A stretch of 11,085 nt of DNA from NCBI GenBank assembly GCA_945788595.1, contig CALZMS010000013.1:1-11085 (forward strand), given 5' to 3'. A model generated the notes under the pieces. The model saw nothing but the letters and a program-made list of their open reading frames with translations. It had not been told where the DNA came from and ran no database searches. The DNA is from an uncultured Lachnospiraceae bacterium (GTDB lineage Bacteria > Bacillota > Clostridia > Lachnospirales > Lachnospiraceae). Of the stretch, positions 7,175-11,085 are shown piece after piece (the stretch's first letter is position 1; every line of letters begins with the position of its first letter). A program made the position numbers and the translations under genes.

Positions 7175-7241
7175 CGGTTTTTGAAAAACCGTTGTAACGG
7201 TATAATAAACCGTATTAAAAAACTCGTCAAGGGTTTTTTAA
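7175..7241. promoter_or_regulatory. Cluster of dyads (candidate operators) over the hemolysin III promoter
   Basis: Three dyads overlap the promoter. CGGTTTTTGAAAAACCG (7175-7191) is a perfect 8-bp inverted repeat around one base in the leader. ACCGTTGTAACGGT (7188-7201) has 6-bp arms and abuts the -10. TTAAAAAAC (7215-7223) and GTTTTTTAA (7233-7241) are 9-bp arms centred on the -35. A further half-site ACCGTA lies at 7209-7214. Such spacing is typical of repressor binding; which protein binds is unknown, the adjacent WYL regulator being one candidate. Confidence 0.55.
7202..7230 (-). promoter_or_regulatory. Sigma-A promoter of the hemolysin III gene
   Basis: On the minus strand TTGACG (7225-7230) and TATTAT (7202-7207) are separated by exactly 17 nt. 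The expected transcription start is near 7195, giving a leader of about 35 nt that contains the AGGAGG. Confidence 0.75.
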
Positions 7242-7334
7242 AAACTTATGTGGCATACAGAAAAGAGTTTCGGATACGGAATTTTGTTAAAATTATGAAT
7301 AAAACCATTTGGTGTACGATAAATTTACCAACTG

Positions 7335-7343
7335 TGCTATACT
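7335..7343 (+). promoter_or_regulatory. Extended -10 promoter of the WYL-macro gene
   Basis: TGCTATACT is a TGn-extended -10 element about 43 nt upstream of the GTG start. No good -35 is visible at the usual distance, which is acceptable for an extended -10 promoter. Assigned from consensus only. Confidence 0.5.
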
Positions 7344-7385
7344 GGAGATATAGCTTAGAATTACTCGGACAGGAGGAATGATATC

Positions 7386-8960
7386 GTGCCAAAGGGAACA
7401 AACCAGAAATTCAAGCTGTACCGCCTGGCTCAGATCATGCTGGACAGGACGGATGACGAACACTATATTACCATGCCGGAGATCATGGAGGCGTTGGACC
7501 AATATGGGATTTCTGCAGAACGTAGAAGCATTTATAGTGATTTGCGGGATCTTGAACTGCTGGGTATCGAGGTGGAAGGTGAGCCAATCGGAAACCGGTA
7601 CCATTACCATGTGGTGAATCGTCCCTTTGAGCTGCCGGAGCTTAAGCTTCTGGTAGACGCTATTCAGTCCTCGAAGTTTATTACGGAACGAAAAACGAAT
7701 GACCTGATCCGAAAGCTGGAAAAGCTGGTCAGTAAGTATGATGCCATGAAGCTTCAGCGCCAGGTGTACGTTTCCGGAAGAATCAAGACGATGAACGAGA
7801 GCATCTATTATACGGTAGATGCCATTCACAATGCGATATCCGAGAATCGTAAGATCCGGTTTCAGTATTTCCAGTGGAATGTGAAAAAAGAAATGGAGCT
7901 GCGTCATGGCGGTGCCTGGTATCATATCAGTCCCTGGGGACTGTCCTGGGAAAATGAAAATTATTATCTGGTGGGATATGATTCTGCGGAAGAAAAGATT
8001 AAGCATTACCGTGTAGACAAGATGCTGCATATCCAGATGTCCGACGAAGCACGGGAAGGAAAAGAACATTTTAAAAAGCTGGATATGGCAGAGTACGCGA
8101 AAAAAAGCTTTGGCATGTTTGGCGGTAAAGAACAGAAGGTGAAGCTTCTGGTGGCGAATACTCTGGCAGGCGTGATCATTGACCGGTTCGGAAAAAATGT
8201 GATGATGATTCCCGCGGATGAGGAGCATTTTACCGTGAATGTGGATGTCCGTGTCAGCAGACAGTTTCTGGGATGGGTATTTTCTCTGGGAGAGGGAATA
8301 AAGATTGTTTCGCCGGATGAAGTGGTGGAGCAGATGAAGATGGAGACTGAGAGGCTGAGGAAGCAGTATGAGATTCTTGCAATCTCATCAGAAAACGATT
8401 TGGTCTGTTCTGAAAATTATGGAATTTCACGGGGGGCAATTATGACGCTGCGATTAGAAACAGTTCTTGGAGATATTACAAAAGCGGATGACGTGGAGGC
8501 TATCGTGAATGCTGCCAATAACAGCCTTCTCGGAGGAGGCGGTGTGGATGGCGCAATTCATCGTGCCGCAGGACCACAGCTTTTACAGCAATGCAGAACG
8601 CTTCATGGTTGTGAGACAGGAGAAGCCAAGATTACGGGAGCCTATAATTTGCCTTGTAAATATGTGATCCATACCGTCGGACCGGTCTGGCGGGGAGGAA
8701 CTTTCGGTGAAGCTGATCTGCTGGCCAATGCTTATCGTAATTCTTTACAGGTGGCCGTGGATCATGGAATCCGCAGCATAGCTTTTCCGTCTATTTCTAC
8801 AGGCGTATATGGTTATCCCGTTGAACTGGCAGCGAAGGTTGCGGTACAGACCGTGGCAGAGTTCGATAAGGAACATCCGGGACAGCTGAATGTGGTGAGG
8901 TTTGTTTTGTTTGATGGCAATACTTTGCGGGTGTATGAGGAGGCTGTTAGGAGATTATAG
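7386..8960 (+). CDS. WYL-domain transcriptional regulator fused to a macro domain
   Basis: This 524-aa two-part protein begins with a winged helix-turn-helix (about residues 8-62) and a WYL-domain body (about 145-215, with [22 protein letters not shown] and HYRVDKM). A C-terminal extension typical of WYL regulators runs to about 330. After a linker of roughly 22 residues, residues 353-524 form a complete macro domain: GDIT (362-365), [19 protein letters not shown] (374-392) with Asp388, and the phosphate loop [10 protein letters not shown] (469-478). This is the MacroD/YmdB-like type that binds ADP-ribose and can remove it or its O-acetyl ester. The start is GTG at 7386, set by AGGAGG at 7371-7376; the ATG at 7378 is out of frame and too close. 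An ADP-ribose-responsive regulator is an attractive inference. Stop-codon loss between two ancestral genes is the likely origin, because the linker carries a possible ribosome binding site just before Met353. Confidence 0.92.
   Translation: MPKGTNQKFKLYRLAQIMLDRTDDEHYITMPEIMEALDQYGISAERRSIYSDLRDLELLGIEVEGEPIGNRYHYHVVNRPFELPELKLLVDAIQSSKFITERKTNDLIRKLEKLVSKYDAMKLQRQVYVSGRIKTMNESIYYTVDAIHNAISENRKIRFQYFQWNVKKEMELRHGGAWYHISPWGLSWENENYYLVGYDSAEEKIKHYRVDKMLHIQMSDEAREGKEHFKKLDMAEYAKKSFGMFGGKEQKVKLLVANTLAGVIIDRFGKNVMMIPADEEHFTVNVDVRVSRQFLGWVFSLGEGIKIVSPDEVVEQMKMETERLRKQYEILAISSENDLVCSENYGISRGAIMTLRLETVLGDITKADDVEAIVNAANNSLLGGGGVDGAIHRAAGPQLLQQCRTLHGCETGEAKITGAYNLPCKYVIHTVGPVWRGGTFGEADLLANAYRNSLQVAVDHGIRSIAFPSISTGVYGYPVELAAKVAVQTVAEFDKEHPGQLNVVRFVLFDGNTLRVYEEAVRRL
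8431..8444 (+). promoter_or_regulatory. Possible internal ribosome binding site and start for the macro domain
   Basis: GGGGGG at 8431-8436 lies 5 nt before the in-frame ATG (8442-8444) at which macro domains of this type normally begin ([13 protein letters not shown]). It could allow a separate 172-aa macro protein to be made as well as the fusion. A G-run pairs with anti-SD less well than AGGAGG, so use is uncertain. Confidence 0.4.
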
Positions 8961-9035
8961 AGGATGACGAATTAATGAGCTATAAAAGTCATCAAGAAAA
9001 ATAGTTAAAAAGTTTCGTATAAATACAAGATATAG

Positions 9036-9067
9036 TTGAAGTTTTAAAATAATTGTAATAGTATAAT
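9036..9067 (+). promoter_or_regulatory. Weak candidate promoter upstream of the Rpn-family gene
   Basis: A perfect TATAAT at 9062-9067 lies in an AT-rich gap (8961-9180) that otherwise holds no gene. The best -35-like hexamer, TTGAAG at 9036-9041, is 20 nt away, longer than the ideal 17. The transcript would have a leader of about 110 nt. Confidence 0.35.
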
Positions 9068-9180
9068 ATTACTTAGAGAGATAGTGTCTTTTTTCTAACA
9101 TTTTCAGCCAGGGGAAAGAATTGTAATTTGTTTTTCTGACTAACAATGGATTTATACGAAAGGAGGCACACAGATATCCC

Positions 9181-9957
9181 ATGGGAGAAAAGGATATTAT
9201 TGAGAAAGCTCTGGAGTCCTACAGTGACGTTTTCGCGGACATTATCAATGTTCTTGTGTTCAATGGCGAGCGGATCATTCGCGAGGAGGAACTGGAAGAA
9301 AGAACGCCCATAGCTGTTTACAAGACAGATGGCAAGGTACATGAGACAGAGAGGGATGTCATAAAGCGGTGGAAAAAGAACGAGCTTTATCTTGCCTGTA
9401 TCGGACTTGAGAACCAGACCACGGAAGATCCTGATATGTCGTTGCGGACCATGGAGTATGAAGAACTCAAAAAATATGTGAGCGATTACCGGATCTATAT
9501 TTTTGAAATTCCCTATTTGACAGATGAACAACTGGAGATGTTCGAGAGCGATTTTCGTGTCATAGCAGATTATTTCGTTCAGATGCGAAAAAACGGAGAG
9601 TATCAACCGGAAGTCAGACAGATCCGTCATGTACGTGAGACACTGCATTTGCTCAGTGTACTGACTGGAGACAAACGTTTTGAAGAAGTGAACAATGCAG
9701 AGCAGGAAGGAGTGAGCACAATGTGTGAAGTATTAGACCAGATTGAAAATCGTGGAAAAGAAAAGGGTGGACTCTTAAAATTGATTTCCCAGATAGTAAA
9801 GAAGGTGCAGCGGGGCAAAGATATCGAATCCATATCCGATGCGCTGGAAGAATCTGTTGACGATATTCGCCCGATCTATGATACCGTGATGTCAGCGCCG
9901 AATCTGGATGCAAATCAGATATATGATCAGCTGTTTGCGACAACATCTGTACAATGA
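9181..9957 (+). CDS. Rpn-family PD-(D/E)XK nuclease/transposase-like protein, apparently internally deleted
   Basis: This 258-aa protein belongs to the Rpn/PDDEXK nuclease-transposase group. It has the family opening MGEKDIIEKALESYSDVFADIINVL, a catalytic-type Asp59 in ERDV, and the E-x-Q strand at Glu77-Gln79 in IGLENQT. Family members are often linked to recombination and occur in many near-copies per genome. Relatives I recall continue after the MPLR equivalent (MSLR, 86-89) with a block of about 60 residues (IGYDGxxYR, then a hydrophobic VxTxVLYFG strand and a KxL segment) before ELxxYVxDYRI. Here MSLRT runs directly into MEYEELKKYVSDYRI, so that block is absent with no frameshift. The C-terminus (about 180-258) is a charged helical tail. 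The ribosome binding site AGGAGG (9161-9166) is 14 nt from the ATG, unusually far, but no other in-frame start exists. Confidence 0.82.
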   Translation: MGEKDIIEKALESYSDVFADIINVLVFNGERIIREEELEERTPIAVYKTDGKVHETERDVIKRWKKNELYLACIGLENQTTEDPDMSLRTMEYEELKKYVSDYRIYIFEIPYLTDEQLEMFESDFRVIADYFVQMRKNGEYQPEVRQIRHVRETLHLLSVLTGDKRFEEVNNAEQEGVSTMCEVLDQIENRGKEKGGLLKLISQIVKKVQRGKDIESISDALEESVDDIRPIYDTVMSAPNLDANQIYDQLFATTSVQ

Positions 9958-10045
9958 TAAGATTTGGATTTCCGTATAGCATGAGAAAATGTCTTTTGTT
10001 CGCGCACAGTAATAATACGAAAAACCGAAAATGAAATATCCATGT

Positions 10046-10081
10046 GCATCCGACAGCCGACTGGCCAGTCGGATGCTTTTG
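10046..10081 (+). terminator. Intrinsic terminator after the Rpn-family gene
   Basis: GCATCCGAC (10046-10054) pairs with GTCGGATGC (10068-10076) in a perfect 9-bp GC-rich stem, followed by TTTTGT. The loop contains the start of CCGACTGGCCAGTCGG (10057-10072), a full 16-bp palindrome that could form an alternative stem. It lies 88 nt after the stop codon. Confidence 0.8.
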
Positions 10082-10260
10082 TATGACATAAAATATAGTT
10101 CAGCAAGTATTGGTATCTCAGAACGCAGAATTGATTTTACAAACATGATATGTCATAATTTTAATGATCACAAATTAAGATATGTGGCTGACCTGTATTT
10201 TATTAATAATCGCCAGGCTTTGCTGAGACGGCTGCTGGAGGAATGAATGGAGAACAAACA

Positions 10261-10878
10261 ATGATTAATCGAGAAGACATGCTGGAGCTGACCAGGCGGA
10301 TGACTCCGGCCAGAGCATCGGTGTCCCGGATCGCGGGGGCGTATTTTGATGAAGAGGGATATGTGGACGGCACCTTCAACACGCATTTTCTGAAGCTGTC
10401 CCCGGCGGAACGGACGAAGCATCTGAATCATGCGAAAGTGATGCTGCTGGCAGAGACAAATGAAAAACTGAGGGAGCATAAGATTCCGAAAAATAGCAGA
10501 ACGCCGGGAAGCATCTGGCAGCTTCTGGATGGCATCAAAGAATCCGCATTGAAAAATGACGCATTTTTGGACATATTCTATGAACTGATCGGAGAAAATC
10601 TGAAACCGGGCTATCCCTTTGCCTGTTTTGTATATTACGGACAGTACGATATTCCGGTGAAGGGACAGGATAAGGAATGGATGGAAGGGTCAGAGGAGGT
10701 TTATACATATCTGATCTGCACGTTAAGTCCTCTGGAAGGGGAATACGAGCCGGGGAATCCGGCGGCAGGATTTCTTTATCCGGCATTTCGCGAGAGAACG
10801 GGGAACGATGCGTATGTCAATGTCTTTGATGATGGCAGCGGTATGGCCGGGGAAGTAAAAAAAGTACTGAAAATATGA
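10261..10878 (+). CDS. DUF4317-like protein, short form
   Basis: This 205-aa protein resembles the N-terminal half of the DUF4317 family, which is common in Clostridia and has no known function. Shared landmarks are MxxxDxLELxRR at the start, SRIAGAYFDEEG (about 19-30), SEEVYTYLICTLSPLE (about 142-157) and AGFLYPAFRERTGNDAY (about 167-183). Members I recall are near 380-430 aa, so this version is about half length and ends with a normal stop after NVFDDGSG. I chose the ATG at 10261 because GGAG at 10249-10252 is 8 nt before it. The in-frame ATG at 10243 has GGAGG only 1 nt away, too close to work, although it forms an ATGA overlap with a doubtful upstream frame. A GNAT gene follows after 15 nt, probably in the same operon. 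Confidence 0.75.
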   Translation: MINREDMLELTRRMTPARASVSRIAGAYFDEEGYVDGTFNTHFLKLSPAERTKHLNHAKVMLLAETNEKLREHKIPKNSRTPGSIWQLLDGIKESALKNDAFLDIFYELIGENLKPGYPFACFVYYGQYDIPVKGQDKEWMEGSEEVYTYLICTLSPLEGEYEPGNPAAGFLYPAFRERTGNDAYVNVFDDGSGMAGEVKKVLKI

Positions 10879-10893
10879 GAAAGGTAAAGAACC

Positions 10894-11085
10894 ATGCAGA
10901 TACGACACACAACAGAGAATGATTTTGCGCGGGTAATGGAAATCTATGCTCATGCGAGACAGTTTATGGCACAAAACGGAAATCCCGACCAGTGGGGTCC
11001 GACAAACTGGCCGCCGCAGCAGCTGATCCATGCGGACATCCGGCATGGAAACAGTTATGTGTGTGTGCACAACGGTCGAATCGTG
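10894..11085 (+). CDS. GNAT-family N-acetyltransferase, N-terminal part (runs off window)
   Basis: The 64 visible residues start MQIRHTTENDFARVMEIYAHA, which is the first strand and helix of the GNAT fold, followed by NPDQWGPTNWPPQQL, a signature I know from a common clostridial GNAT group. GNAT enzymes move an acetyl group from acetyl-CoA to an amine; the substrate is unknown, and the acetyl-CoA binding motif lies beyond the window. AAAGG near 10880-10884 serves the ATG. The gene is 15 nt downstream of the DUF4317-like gene and likely cotranscribed with it. Confidence 0.85.
   Translation, partial: MQIRHTTENDFARVMEIYAHARQFMAQNGNPDQWGPTNWPPQQLIHADIRHGNSYVCVHNGRIV

Noticed and set aside
7378..7617. 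ATG at 7378 as start of a 79-aa protein
   Set aside because: Only 1 nt from AGGAGG and in a different frame from the clear HTH-WYL protein starting with GTG at 7386.
7293..8228. Long minus-strand frame of 311 aa
   Set aside because: It is antisense to the WYL-macro gene, His/Leu/Ile-rich with no domain, and covers the gene's own promoter and start; it is a shadow.

Overview
The window looks like a chromosomal segment from a gut-type Clostridia bacterium, most likely Lachnospiraceae (Blautia/Ruminococcus/Dorea-like). The reasons are strong AGGAGG ribosome binding sites, moderate GC, and several families typical of that group: a DUF4317-like protein, an Rpn/PD-(D/E)XK protein starting MGEKD, a WYL regulator, and a GNAT with the NPxQWGPTNWPP signature. 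The genus is inferred from protein style, not from a marker gene.

Region 1 (6-4166) is one plus-strand operon that enters from upstream. It encodes an alpha/beta hydrolase, a stand-alone NRPS-type condensation-domain protein (ATGA overlap with the hydrolase), a 75-aa acyl carrier protein and a 502-aa adenylate-forming ligase, closed by a strong intrinsic terminator. Together these look like a minimal acyl-activation and condensation pathway: the ligase activates an acid, the carrier holds it as a thioester, the condensation enzyme joins it to an acceptor, and the hydrolase may release or edit. The product cannot be read from the sequence.

Region 2 (4261-5394) holds a small rhodanese-like lipoprotein gene on the minus strand, then about 700 bp without a convincing gene. 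That gap contains a 72-bp tandem repeat array (about four copies) followed by decayed copies.

Region 3 (5343-6455) is a tight three-gene unit: a 34-aa microprotein whose ribosome binding site lies in an inverted repeat, a 204-aa protein with a His/Cys cluster at the N-terminus and a basic tail, and a 108-aa stand-alone HIRAN-domain protein.

Region 4 (6463-8960) is a divergent pair. A hemolysin III/PAQR-type membrane protein reads left from a promoter packed with dyad symmetry. A WYL transcriptional regulator fused in frame to a macro domain reads right. The regulator may control the neighbouring promoter, but that is inference.

Region 5 (8961-11085) holds an Rpn-family PD-(D/E)XK protein that appears to lack a block from its core and is followed by a terminator. 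After it come a short DUF4317-like gene and the start of a GNAT acetyltransferase running off the window. The most unusual items are the WYL-macro fusion, the compact condensation/carrier/ligase operon, the 72-bp array, and the microprotein-HIRAN unit.
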